Origin: Guyanagaster necrorhizus
Lineage: Eukaryota > Basidiomycota > Agaricomycetes > Agaricales > Physalacriaceae
Direction of reading: 5' to 3'
Assembly (NCBI RefSeq): GCF_019112545.1
Contig: NW_025064932.1
Span: forward strand, 124,001-188,000
DNA: 64,000 nt
Shown here: positions 1-12,117 of the stretch, piece after piece
How the letters are laid out: every line of letters starts with the position of its first letter
How positions within the stretch are numbered: position 1 is the stretch's first letter
The notes under the pieces: model-generated
Seen by the model: the letters and a program-made list of their open reading frames with translations, nothing else
What the model was told of the DNA's origin: nothing
The model's database searches: none
Translations under genes and position numbers: made by a program

Positions 1-3000
1 TTCTATTAGAAGAGAGGAGGCCAAAGATATGGAGAGTGACCATGAGAAGATGTTAGATAGCCTTTCTGTTTTGGCTCTTTATAATGAGATGCTGATCTGT
101 TCTTCAGTGCAGGTTGCAGAAGCAGAGATTTAGTGAATCATGACACTGATTAAGCATTATGATCTCCTCTTTAGATTGGCTGTTTGCAAAAGCCTACAAT
201 ATATGGTTTTTGATAATATCCACCTCTTAATAACATATATGTTTCTTATCCAGCAATATTGATTTTTAGATCTGTCTACTTGTACAACAAATGAATATAA
301 TATCACCAATACATTCAAATCACTCCCGAGTACTTGTATAAGATTCCCTTAGAGGCCAACATTGATGGAAATGCAGCCCAGGGCAACAATGCCATTCTGT
401 TCATGGATAAATATGCATATAATCATTTCTGAGATTAAGTTACTCACGAAGCTGTTGTTTTCATAGCAGACAGCTTGGTTGGAGCAGTTGGTGTCACCAA
501 CACCAATGACAGTAATGAGATTGCAGATAAGACCACTGTGATGAATATACTCAGCAAAACAGAAGACATGATTTAGTATGTGAAAACCTACATATTACCG
601 GTGACACTGCCAAAGATGATCTCAAGGAGACCCAAAAGGGTCTGAACAATGCTGAAGGAGGGCTATAACAATTGTTCATTCAGCTTTCAACAGTGAGCAG
701 TAGATAGAGACTCAACTCACACTTTAGACAGAATTGCAGCACACTGCAGTACCAGAAGCACAAGTGTCTTGCTGAGGAAAGATGGTGGTAGTTGCAAAGA
801 GAGGCAAAGCCAGAAGAGTAAAAGCAGAGAGACAAGCAAACATTATGAAATTGAGATTAAACTGTACAACTGTGAGAGCTGTTCAACTTGGTCATACCTA
901 GCAAACTCACATCTCTTTTATAGATTTTTGTCCTCTCTGTTATCCCTATATACAATAGTCATCTAGTCAAATAATAATAGTTCATTCTGACTGGCAATGT
1001 GTATATTTGATGGATGAGAAATATCAGAATAGAATTCATGATGTGGCACTGGATAGAAGCAAGTATCAGTCAGTACCATACCTTTTCACAGTACTTGGCT
1101 ACTGTATTATGGTCAGGCATTGATATGAATCACATCTCAGATAGGTTTTCTAAGAAATAGTGCAATCAAATGAACCAGCACTGCACTCTCATTTGGATAC
1201 ATACAAAATCTCTCCTCTGTTGCCCTAAACACCATGATAAAACTGCTGGTCACATACACTCATTTATTTTTATTTTAACAGCATATTTTTACCAAGCCTT
1301 TCAAAGCTCAGTAAAAGAAAGATGTCAGTGAACAAAATCATGATTTCTTGATCTGCCTAAGCCTCATCTATCCACTTGAATTAATATAACATAAAAAAGA
1401 GTTGATTTTCCTCTGACAGCCTAGATTTCTGACTCATAAACAGCAACACAGAAAAGATCCATATGCGAAACTTATCACCAGGTATCAGATGCCCTTCTGG
1501 CCTAGTCACAAGCTGCATTTTCTTGATGAGAGTTGACACATGAAAAAGAGTTATACTACTTTACCTAACAAATGCAGAATACAATGAACTCCTTTAAGAG
1601 TTGAGCAGAAGGATTCATAGCATTTAGGCTGACAGGATACATTGCTATACATTTAGTATTACACATAAAAACAATCAAGATGGTAAAGTGCTTTCCAATC
1701 CTTGTTAGCTAGATTGAAGCATCTGCCAAGCTGGATCCTAAAAAGGATGGTATGAGAAGGCTCACTGTAGAGATATAGCAATATTTAGTCTCTGTAGAAA
1801 GAGAACATAATCAAATGGAGAGATATAATCATCCAGAGCAGGCAGCTCCACCTGTCAAATACCTGAAACACTACCATAGGACAGACTCAGGCTCAAGCTC
1901 TATACAGGAACAAAAGAAAATGTTGATGGTCATATGGGCATATGTAGTGTTCTGCAAGAAGCTGCAGATATATCTTAAAATAAAATGGCATTCAAGTGAA
2001 CCCAGTATTGGTGATGATTTCACAACTTTGTCCTAGTATAGTTAGTTAGAAATGAAACTGACATTTGTTATGACAAGAATGGCATCTGGCACTATATGAG
2101 CATGGGCACCTGAGGGTAGAATCCTTGACCAGAGTGAAATGAAAGAATCCCAATATTATCTGTATCCACTGTTGTGTCTCAGAAAAACACATTTCAGCAA
2201 GGATGAAGAAAAAAGCAAAAGAGATTAATTGATAGAAATGCATACAATATGGATAATTGCCCATGAAAAACAGCATGGTGAGCATACCAATCTTTCTCCA
2301 AAAATATTCACTTTTACATTCCCTTCAGTGATCTATCTAGAAAATACATCAATATATGGTAGAAAGACAGAAGGGAAATGAAGAGACTTGCCTCATTTTC
2401 TGGGGCTCTCTTCACTTGTATATTCTCCAGAATCATGTAAGTCTGACAAACCCCCATACTAGCAGTAAAAACAGTTAAAAGATCCTCTTGAGTGATCTAA
2501 ATATCTTCTATCCAGAATCCTGGTGTTGCCTGTCAAACAAAGTGATGACTAAGATACCAATGAATACACACAGTAAAGCAGCTCTGATGGACATCAAATG
2601 TCTGTTTCCAGCAGCTTGTGTGGAAAAGCTGTATACTTTGGCAGATATCATCAGCCTTGTTTCAGTATTTATACTGCAAGCCTGTTCTATAAATCAGTAA
2701 TTCTATTTTAAAACAATAGTATGAGATACAAGAAAATAGACCTGAAACTGGACAATCCTATGCACATGCAGAAGGGATCCTCTCTGCAATCCAGAGAAAG
2801 AAGTCACACACAGCAGACAGCACCATTTGGTGTTGCAGGGCATTGAGATAGTGAAAGAAGACACAGTTGCTCTGTATCCTTAATTTATTTAGTGAGTATT
2901 TTGATGGCCAAGTCCAAATTGGTTGACCTAAGACTGCTCATCAATGAGAACTGCAGTCATTGGTCAGATGAGAGAGAGAGTGAGCATATTAATTAAAGTT

Positions 3001-3987
3001 AACTAAATGCACAATAGAGCCATACTGAAAAGAGATTAATGCCTATCATTATTGGAGTGGTATGGCATCTCCTACCAGGAGAGAAAGCTCTCAGGCCATC
3101 ATTTAAGCCCATCATGCTGAAGCCTGCTTCTTGTGCTGCTGATGCAGATATATTAATAAACATTGCAAGCACTGTATCAAATCTGCTCCTTGAAGGTGTC
3201 ATTGTGAGGCTGAGAAATTGTCTTCTGAGTAGCATAGACAAATGTCAGCAGAAATTCAAGCAAGGAATATAGTGACACACCACAGTTTTCAATGATATAA
3301 AGAGACTGTATATATCAAGAGCTATTCCTTTATTTAATTCAAAGAACAGTGATTGAGCATCAGCTCCTAGCATATCCTTCTTCTTCAAGTGCAGCAGTTT
3401 TTCCCTCACTCACTTTTTAGAGTATGAACTGAAGTCTATACTATATAGTCTGAATGCAACTTGCAGAGGACGAAACGATAATATTTCTGAATGAGCAAGA
3501 GCTTGGTCAAGGCTAGACTATTGCACTATCCAGTCTTCATCTTCTCAGTTTGCATATTCTCTGTCATGGTTATATGAGGGTATGATTGCAATGACAGCAT
3601 CTCCAGCCTAACAAAATCTGTGATGCCCAAGAGAGAATATACCAACCACCTCATAACCCTGATATGCTAATCACAGTATAGATCACATTTCATCTTGACA
3701 TGGAGAGTTGACATAGTCAAAGAGAGTGTCTCAGAGTGTATTGATGGAAGAATACAAGTAATGTTCTACCAATGAGGATAAGTGATATAGTAATAGACAC
3801 AGTAATAGTATACAAACCTCAGTCAGGCACAGTGTAGGTAAAATGACTGAGGTATATAGGTATCTATGATCAGGCTATATAAGCAGTTGAGTAGCAACAG
3901 AAGTTGTGTACATATATAGTAAGTAGAAATGAGTGATAATCAAAAAGAGAGAGTAAGAGTATATATATGGATATCTTCCAACAGGAT
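1..3987. repeat. CG-depleted, AT-rich decayed repeat DNA, unclassified
   Basis: This stretch is AT-rich with almost no CG dinucleotides. All reading frames are short and stop-ridden. Around 350-700 the plus strand gives a fairly coherent but interrupted frame with phrases such as NNAILFMDKYAYNHF and NILSKTEDMI, which looks like an old coding remnant that I cannot assign. No terminal repeats were recognised. The composition is the same as in the identified retrotransposons to the right, so it is probably older, more decayed transposon or gene debris. No functional gene is supported. Confidence 0.6.
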
Positions 3988-3992
3988 GAGCT
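3988..3992. repeat. Target-site duplication GAGCT, left copy
   Basis: GAGCT lies directly before the left LTR and is repeated directly after the right LTR at 12,113-12,117. Five-base duplications are typical of Ty3/gypsy integrases, so the pair marks the exact insertion limits of the element at 3,993-12,112. Confidence 0.85.
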
Positions 3993-4451
3993 TGTTAGAT
4001 CCAAGCATCATGTGAACAGAAACATGTGATAAACAGAAGCTGCCTCACACTTTAGGCAGTTGTCTGAGTTCACTGCTGCACTTCTTGATCAGTGTGTCAC
4101 AAGACCAAAGAGAATCAGCTCAAGAGTAGAATGGTGTGAATAAACTTTAGCTCAAAGCTGGAGATTCCTAGCAAGAGTGAGCAGTCTTAAATACTGTACA
4201 AGATCTGCTAATAATACTACAGCTAATTATATATTTCTGAGTTTGTTGTGCTCATTGTCCTAGAGTATTGTTATCATACATAAAAGGCTGATTGTATATT
4301 GTTGGGCAATGCTGTTGCATCAAGAGACAATAACAGACTCAGCTAGTTGTGATGACTAAGCTTTGTCTCATGGTCTCAAGTGCTTATTCTGGCACCCTGA
4401 CTAAGTATAAATAGGGGTTAAATTGAGGAAAGGAATGGAAAAATCATAACA
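3993..4451 (-). repeat. 3' LTR (left) of the 3,993-12,112 element
   Basis: This 459-bp copy starts TGTTAGATCC and ends CATAACA on the plus strand. It aligns end to end, without obvious gaps, with 11,654-12,112. Internal landmarks are shared, such as ACTAAGYATAAATAGGGGTT near its right end. It is the 3' LTR because the coding strand is minus. Confidence 0.92.
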
Positions 4452-4470
4452 TTACCCCCTCTTTAAGACT
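4452..4470 (-). other. Polypurine tract of the chromovirus
   Basis: On the minus strand the bases just before the 3' LTR read as a purine-rich run (AAAGAGGGGGTAA) ending at the LTR boundary. That is where plus-strand priming occurs in LTR retrotransposons. The element at 61,520 has an equivalent tract next to its LTR. Confidence 0.7.
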
Positions 4471-4489
4471 ATTATCTTGATGGCTTAAT

Positions 4490-7400
4490 TTAGGGATAAT
4501 TTGTAGTCCTGTATGGCATCATCAGTATACATTGATTTTTCATTCACCCGCTGGTTGGACTCTGAGCCATAGCCCTTCCAACTGACTAGATAGTCAATGG
4601 TAATTATTATACTGCCCCCTTTTCACTCTAATTTTTCATAGTTTGTGGTTTAGAACTTGATTGACTTCATAGTGTTCTTTGTTGTCAATGAGATTAGGGG
4701 GTGGAGATGGTGGTCATTCCTGATTTAGAAATGCTGATGCAATATATGAAGTCAATAATGTTTTGTTAAAGACATCATGGATTTTCCAGAAATTTAGTAG
4801 TTTAAGTTTATAAGTGCTAGCTCTGATCTTGGATAATATAGGAAATGAGCCAGTGCACTTATTGGCCAGTTTGCACTTTAGATGTGAAAGGTGGAGATTG
4901 GAGGTGTCAAGCCAGACTCAATCACTATTGGAGTATATGTGCACAGCATAATAGTGTTTGGCATATTATCATGTCATTGCAGCTGCTGCTTATTCTAGAG
5001 CAGTTTTAGTTTTAGAGTAGATCTTTAACATGGTAGTGGCAAAGTCCATGGATGCAGGGGTTGTGGTGTGGTGTTGTTCAGTCTGGGTGATGTTTGAGTG
5101 TCAGCTATAGTTGACAAAAAATGGTGTTTTCCCTATTGTGGAGTGTATCCAGTTGTTATATTGAAAGGTGGCTAGAGTCAGCCATTCTATCCAGTCATCC
5201 TGTCAGTGGTTTATGAAGAGACAGAGATACTTTTCTACCTCTTGATTTGCTTGTTCTGTTTGCCCATCAGTTTGGGGGTGATATGCAGTTGATGTGTTTC
5301 TTTTGATGTTTAGAAGATGATAGAGATTGTCTAAAAATTTTGAAATGAATTGAGGCCCTCTGTCTGAGATCACTACTTGTGGCATATCATACTTGGCATA
5401 GACCTCATCATGTAAGATTTTTGCTCACTCTTCAGAAGACAACTCCATTGAGCAGATGATCAGAATAATCACCTTCAAGAATCAGTCGACTATGACAATA
5501 ATTGTATTGTAGCCATTACAATCTGAGAGTCCAGTGATCATGTTGATGGAGATATGAGTCTATAGTGATAATGGGATCTTATTCAGGTGAAGCAGTGTGG
5601 CTCAAGGCTGTGTTGATGATTTCCCTCACTGGTAGACTTTATATGCCTTAATGTATGCAATGATGTTATTGCCTATTTTAGGCTATCAGTATTCTTATAA
5701 TACTAGCTCCTTGGTTTTGGCAATGCTGGGGTGGCCAGTGGTAGCATAATCATGACAGATGGCAATGATTTTACCATATAATTCTTGATCTTGGAGAATA
5801 TAGATTCACCCATCATAGTGAATTAGTCCCCCTTCCTTTGTCATCTCTCATTTATGGTTGAGAGATAGAGCTACTTGTTGGTCCCATTTATAGTTATCCT
5901 GAGTTGCACTTTTGATATGTTCATGAATCTCCTTCTCTGTTGGCATTATCATAGCTCTGAAATGTTTAGGCCATAATAATGTTACTCTTTCATTATTGGC
6001 TCTGCCTTAGTTATGATCTGCCCTTCAGCTAAGGAGATCAGCCTTCTTGTTGGCCATCCCTGCCTTGTGATAGAGTGTATATTGATATTAGCTGAATTCT
6101 ATGACCCATCTAGCTTGGTGGTGATTCAGTTTCTGGGGCTATCAGAAATACTGAAGGTTTTGATGATCTGTCCAGATTTCAAAAACCTCCATGGCTCTGA
6201 TCAGATAGTGTCACCATTCTTCTAGAGTGAGTATAATAGCAAGAAGCTTCTTGTCATAGATCTCATAGTTTTATTTGGTGATGGTAAGTGCTTTGGAGAG
6301 GAATGCAACTGAGCATCACTTTCCATCTTGTTTTTGGGAAAGTATAGCTCCAATTGCTCCCTCACTGGAGTTGGTCTCAACTCAGAATTTCCCCTCCTAG
6401 GTGGGAATAGTGAGTATAATATCCTTGGCTAGTTGTCATTTGAGATCATTAAAGGTGGCTTGTTGTGAAGATCTCCAGGTCTACAGGGTATTGCCAGTCA
6501 ACTGCATCATTGGTTGAACAGTCTTGCTGTAATCTCAGATAAAACATCAATAGAAGTTTGTGAATCTGAGAAACAACTGTAATTCCTTTTTTTTGACTGG
6601 CTCTGGCCACTCTCTTATCCTTGCTACTTTGATGGGGTCCATCCGAATGCTTCCTTCACTAATAATGACTCTGAGGTACTCAGTTTTGAGTATTTCAAAT
6701 TTGCATTTCTCTGCTTTGAGAAATAATTTGTGTTTCCTTATGAGAGCCAGCACTTGTCATACCAGCTTTCTATGTTTCTTCTTCATTCTTGACATGATCA
6801 AGATGTTGTCCAGGTAAATGGTGACTTGTTCAATGGTGATAAGATCTTTGAAAATATCATTCATCATCCACTGGAAGGTTGCCAGGGAGTTGGTCAATCT
6901 GAAGAACATGACTATCAGTTTGAATAGTTCTTGATTTATCCTGAACACAGCCTTCTATTTATCTCCTTTTTTGATTTGGATGTTATTGTAGCCCCATCAG
7001 ACATTGAGTTTGGTGTAATATTTAGCACCTCAGAGTTTGTCTATTAGTTCTAAAATCAATAGCAGAGGATAGCAGTTCTTGATTGTCATTTCATTGAGTT
7101 TCCAGTAATCTTAGACAGGTCAGAGTTTGCCATCTTTCTTTTTAACAAAGAAGAATGATGAGGCCATTGGAGACTTTGATGGCTGGATTCATCCACTGAA
7201 CAAGTTCTCATCCAGAAACTTGTCAAGCTCCTGCTGCTCATTATTGCCAAGAGAATAGGTCTTACAGTCCAAGTTGGTGTTGGCATTCAGGATTAATTCA
7301 ATCATATAGTCTCATGGCTTTGGTTCTGATAGCTTATCAAAGCTTTTCTTCTCAAAGAGATCCCTGAAGTCTTGTGCTTATTCAGGCACCATTTCTTCAA

Positions 7401-8000
7401 AGGTTCTTTCTTTGTGTTCATTGGCCTTAGTGGCCAGGTTATTAGCATGATGTACTGCTCAGATGTGTATTTTACATTGAAGGTTGATAGCAAGGATAGT
7501 TTCTCTATCCTCCATCTCTATCCCACCAGCCTTCTGGATTTTCATTGGGCAACTCAAATGGGATTTTCTGACAGTGGCACCTTGTGAACATGACTCACTT
7601 GATCTTTCAGTTGATTAGCAGGTTATGATGTATTAGCCAATTGTGGCTGAGAAAGATTTCTTTAGTCCTCAGGTCAGTCATAGCCAGGTTAATTCACTTG
7701 GAGTGATCACTGATTGTGAGTCAAAGCTCTATGAACTCAGTGATTGAACCAGCTTAGTTTTTTATTTTATCTGCATTATAGATCAGGATTGATGCTGCCA
7801 TTGCTCAGATTGAAAGTTTATGCTTGTTGATAAAAGCCCAATTAATAAAACTTCCAGCACAGCTGCTATCGATTAGGGCAGTCACTGCATGAGTTGATCA
7901 TAATGCAAGAGTTTCAATCTGAGCTTTGGTGAGCAGATCTCATCTGGGCATTTTGGACCATCAAATAAACTTTTGTGGTCCATGGAGTTCATCAAGCCAC
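4490..8000 (-). pseudogene. Decayed pol polyprotein: protease, RT, RNase H, integrase, chromodomain
   Basis: Read right to left on the minus strand, the retropepsin site lies near 7,862-7,870 (normally DSG, here DSS). The RT follows at about 6,550-7,300, with the palm motif at 6,805-6,816 reading YLDN instead of YLDD and a clear thumb region at 6,547-6,753. RNase H lies at about 6,000-6,500, the integrase at about 5,200-5,900 (VISDRGPQFISKF and AYHPQTDGQTE at 5,203-5,385), and a chromodomain at about 4,505-4,615 (SWKGYGSESNQ). Many in-frame stops, mostly CAG/CAA/CGA or TGG turned to stop, break the frame. It is a relic of a chromovirus Pol. Confidence 0.9.
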
Positions 8001-8373
8001 TCTAAAGCCTGACATCATTCAGTTTTCTTCATTCCTTCCACTATTTTATCAATAACTTCTTTAACTTGTGTCCAGTGTACCCAATTTTTAAGTATGGCTC
8101 TTGCCACAGCTTTGTTTTTAGTGTCCTTAATGACCCTCCAGGTTCATTCAGTGTTGAACAGTTTGAGCTAAGTAGTAGAGCTTGCTGCTCCTATTTAGCC
8201 CACAGGTGTTTGAGTCTTTTTTAGCAATTCATTGGTGTGTGTGATAGAAATCTGGAGTATATTCAAATGTGTGATAGAGGTAGGCATAGGAGTAACTACA
8301 AAAATACTATCAGTCTGGCTAGCAGCTGGGAATTGCACACTATAAAGCTTTTTGGCCAGCTTAATAGAATCAC

Positions 8374-11040
8374 TCACTGGCTGGCCACATCTTTTACTTT
8401 CTTCACCTTGGTTTCCATGCCAAGCTCTTCTTCTTCCTTCTGTAAGTTAGCAATCTGTGCTCTGATGTCTTCATGGGTTCTCTTCTTTCTCAGGCAGTCC
8501 TTTGCCATGTGGCCCTTTTGGCCATAGTTGAAGCACTTGCCTTTATTCTTCATCTGATCTATATCCATTGGCTTCCCTGTTTCTGTGTAAATTGTTCCTG
8601 TTCTGGTCTTTTGCATGCCATAGGCAGGGGCTGTAGAGGGTCTTGATGATTTTTTGGCAGTTATCCCTAATGATTTGTTTAGAGTTAGTGGTGTTGACTT
8701 CTTCATATAATCCTGCAGCATCATGGATTCTGCTTTCTATCTTTGTTGCTCCTTGTACATCTTGATGATTCACTCTTTCCACTCATCATAGCTGTTCAGC
8801 ATGAGGATTTGGATGCTGATTGTAGAGATCATCATAATGTACAAGAAGAGGACTCCTCACTTGAGGACCTCAACCATTCTGCCATCATTTGTAATGTCAT
8901 TTCTTATTCTGGTGAGTTTAGCCAATCATTCTAACTCATCAAAATAGTCTGTTGCCACTTTGTCACCCATCTTATATTCTTTGATCCTTTGCTTATGTAC
9001 CTTCTGCACCACCAGATCAATGAATTTGTTGTGGAGCATCTGTTTAAAGATGGGCCACAAGGGATATTGGTAGTACTCCCAAGTTAATGATCAGAAGTTC
9101 AGAGAGATGAGGATCCACCAGGTTTTTGCCTTCTCTTCAAGATAGGAGGCAGTAAAGACCATCTTATTTATGTTGGTCTCCAAGTATCTGATGTAGACCT
9201 TGAAGTATTGCTCACAGTCTACAAGAAATTGGTCAATATCATTAGATGCCCCTTTGAAAAGATGAGATTTCTGTAAGAGGTCAGGGTGGTATTAAAGGAC
9301 TGCCACATCATGGAGTAGCATGCCCATCAGATTGGGCCAGTCAGAGAATAGGGGCTGCCACCATTCCTGTGGTAGTCCAGAGAGTGAGTGGAGTGAATTA
9401 TCATCTGCAACTAGGCTTTCCTGAGGTAGTTCCTCCTTTTGGACTATAACTCTGTCACAAATAGTGAATCTGAGTCGCACTGCTTCAGAGTCATCTCTGA
9501 TTGGTTCCTTCTCAGTACCACTTCTGCTGGCTTCATCAGGTAGAGGTTGCATCTCTAATACTCTACTTCTTTTGCCAGTCCATAAGTTCTGGTATGAGGT
9601 TAGCAGTCTGTTAGATGGAGTTCAGCTTTAGGATAGTCATATTGCTGTAAATCAGAATAAGAGTGCTGAGTATAAGAATGTGCTTCAGAGAGAGGGGGCT
9701 ATGTATGTGGCTTGCTTCAGAGTGACCAGAGATATTCTTGGCATTGGTTGGATAGGCTGCAGCATCTGATAAGCTGGCAGTCATTGAATCTGGTCTTCAG
9801 AGTGTCTTTTATTATACTGCATTGCAGCATAGTTGGTGGCCACATGCCTCAAGATTTCTGTTCTTTTATTAGTTGTGGAATGTAAATATAATTGTCCCAT
9901 TTGCGATGCTATCCAAGTAGCATTATGCTATAGAAAGTTTATCTCTCATAGGTAAAACTCCTAATATTCCTGTACTCTTGCTTTCTGTATCACCTGTTCC
10001 AGTTTTTCTTCATCCATATCTTCTTATAGTCCATACACCAGTTCTCCACCAGTGTGAGGTGGGTTACTGCTTTCAGTTTCTTTCTCATCTATATCATCCT
10101 CTTTTTTCTCAAGGAGGAAAACAGTGGATGGATCATAAAAACTCTCTGCACTCTCTTGTGGTTATGCCATCAACCCACTGTCCTGGCTGGGTACTGGGTC
10201 CAGCTGTGGGGCTTGAACCATTGGAGGCATTGAGGTAGGTGGAAGCTGGCTGGCTTCTAATATTATCATCATATTGATTTCCACCTGCTGCTCTCACTGT
10301 CATCACTCACTCATGATAGAGCTGAACATTTTTTCGATACCTGTTGTCAAGTAGCTGTCTAATCACTCTACTCCTGAGGAACTCTCAGAGAGCACAGGTG
10401 GAAATGTGAGCAGTTCCAGGGGTTCATAGCCTATAGTGTCTAAGAATGGACTTATCATCTCCAAATGTAGTGTTGAGGCTAGGAGTTCATTGGGGAGAGA
10501 GATACTATGAGGTTGAGGGGCATGGAGGAGTTCCTCCTGCTGCAATAGTTTCATTTCTCTAACAGTTTTTGCTCCAGAGGTCAGAGTCAGAACTGGGCTC
10601 CCAGAATACTGAGGTTGAGAGAAATCAGTCAGTGTGTACTGGTGCAAGTATGGATGTGACCTCAGACTAGAGTTCATACCAGTTAGAGCTGTCAGCCCTC
10701 TCCAGTTGAGCCCTTTCGACTTTTCACTGCTCTTCTCAATGCTGCCTATTATACTTTTTAGCCTCCCGCCTCCTCCTGCTACTTTCAATGATACACTCCT
10801 TAAGCTCACTGCAAACTGGCTGTGATGTGGTTCACTGTCTCTGCTCTTCTTGTTGGAGAGCCTTCTCATAGTTAAAAGAGATATTAATATCTCAGATGAG
10901 AAAGTACTAGTGTATGATTTTATCTCAGGCCTTTCAGTTCTGGTGCTCATCATTGAGTCAGTCTGAGGGTGACCTCCCCAGCTCTCTGCTGGTCCTGACT
11001 GAATAGAGGATGGAGGAGGCAGAGCTGTAAGACTGGCCAT
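8374..11040 (-). pseudogene. Decayed gag polyprotein of the chromovirus
   Basis: The minus strand carries a long Gag-like frame starting with ATG at 11,040 (residues MASLTALPPPSS). It stays open for 225 codons to 10,363 and then continues as interrupted capsid-like segments. At about 8,490-8,540 the nucleocapsid zinc knuckle is recognisable (KCFNYGQKGHMAKDC). The second metal-binding Cys of the CX2CX4HX4C pattern is Tyr here. The frame is broken by stops and shifts between 8,724 and 10,363. Gag would package the element RNA, but this copy is not functional. Confidence 0.8.
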
Positions 11041-11653
11041 GAGGTGTTGTCTGGCTGAGTCTTATAGCCATCTGAGCAGTATCAAGAGAATTTCTGACAT
11101 GGTCAGCAATCCCTCTTGTTCAAGAGGCAGTGGTAGAGTCAGAGGAGAGAGACTGCTGAAAGAAGTCTTCTGGGACCTCCTCATCCTTGTGATCAGACAG
11201 AGGTCCAGAGACCTATGGATTTCAGAATCCTGTGAGGCAAGAGTTGCAGTCTCTGCTGGGTCATTGAGGAGAATATCAGTGTTTTTCTTCTTCTTGAATG
11301 TCCTCTTGATGCAGGCTGCTAGATTCAGCTTCAGGTAAGAGACTTGTCAAGGGCTGATGGAATGTTTGTCAGAATTTGAAGATGTCATATAAGGGAAGGT
11401 CAGGAGTTACATTGCATAAGATATGTCAGATGTGTTGGAACTTATTATAGTGTCTGATAGCCCAGGCAGTGATTGAATGGCATTCTCAGCACAGCTGAAT
11501 GATCACCAACAATCCTAACAATATTCTGATGATGGAGGAGAGAAGTTTGAAGAACTCTCAGTTGAAGTTTGGATCTGATAAGTTGATAGAAGGCATTCAG
11601 TTTCCTTCACACTAACTGGCATGAGGAAAGGGAGGGAGAAGCTTTGAGCTAAT
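11041..11653 (-). other. 5' untranslated leader of the chromovirus
   Basis: About 0.6 kb lies between the presumed gag start and the 5' LTR (right). It should contain the primer-binding site next to the LTR. The bases adjoining the LTR on the minus strand (ATTAGCTCAAAGCTTC) do not read as a standard TGG-starting primer site. Either the site is mutated or priming is unusual. No gene of its own is seen. Confidence 0.5.
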
Positions 11654-12112
11654 TGTTAGACTCAAGCATCACATGAACAGAAACACATGATAAACAGAAG
11701 CTGTCTTGCACTTTGGGCAGTTGTCTGAGTTCACTGCTGTGCTTCTTGATTGGTGTATCACAAAGCCAAGGAGAATCAGCTCAAGAGTAGAATGGTGTGA
11801 ATAAACTTTAGTTCAAAGCTGGGGATTCCCAGCAAGAGTGAGCAGTCTTAAATACTGTACAAGGTCTGCTAATAATACTACAGCTAATTATGTGTTTCTG
11901 GGTTTGTTGTGCTCATTGTTCTAGGGCATTGTTATCATACATAAAAGGCTGATTGTGCATCATCAGACAATGCTGTTGCATCAAGAGACAATGACAGACT
12001 CAGCTAGTTGTGATGACTAAGCTTTGTCCCATGGTCTCAAGTGCTTGTTTTAGCATCCTGACTAAGCATAAATAGGGGTTAAATCAAGAAAAAGAATGGA
12101 AAAATTGTAACA
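11654..12112 (-). repeat. 5' LTR (right) of the 3,993-12,112 element
   Basis: This is the 459-bp partner of 3,993-4,451, with the same length and the same ends (TGTTAGACTC...TTGTAACA). Differences between the two are largely C/T and G/A transitions. It is followed by the GAGCT duplication at 12,113-12,117. Confidence 0.92.
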
Positions 12113-12117
12113 GAGCT
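12113..12117. repeat. Target-site duplication GAGCT, right copy
   Basis: This repeat matches 3,988-3,992 exactly and closes the insertion. Confidence 0.85.

Larger units (their letters stand above)
3993..12112 (-). mobile_element. Complete-length but dead Ty3/gypsy chromovirus LTR retrotransposon
   Basis: The 8.1-kb element is bounded by two 459-bp LTRs with TGTTA...TAACA termini and by a 5-bp duplication GAGCT. Read on the minus strand, the order is 5' LTR (right), gag with a zinc knuckle, retropepsin, reverse transcriptase, RNase H, integrase, chromodomain, polypurine tract, 3' LTR (left). The protease-RT-RH-IN order plus a C-terminal chromodomain defines a Ty3/gypsy chromovirus. All frames carry stops, and catalytic residues are lost (YLDD reads YLDN, the protease DSG reads DSS). 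It cannot move autonomously. The LTRs differ mainly by transitions, so their divergence would overstate its age. Confidence 0.92.

Noticed and set aside
3780..3990. Possible LTR-like end with TATATAAGCAG before the complete chromovirus
   Set aside because: It has no partner repeat, no terminal TG...CA pair and no target duplication that I could find.
10634..11338. Plus-strand frames of 63 and 99 codons
   Set aside because: They are shadows over the decayed gag frame and leader of the minus-strand retrotransposon.
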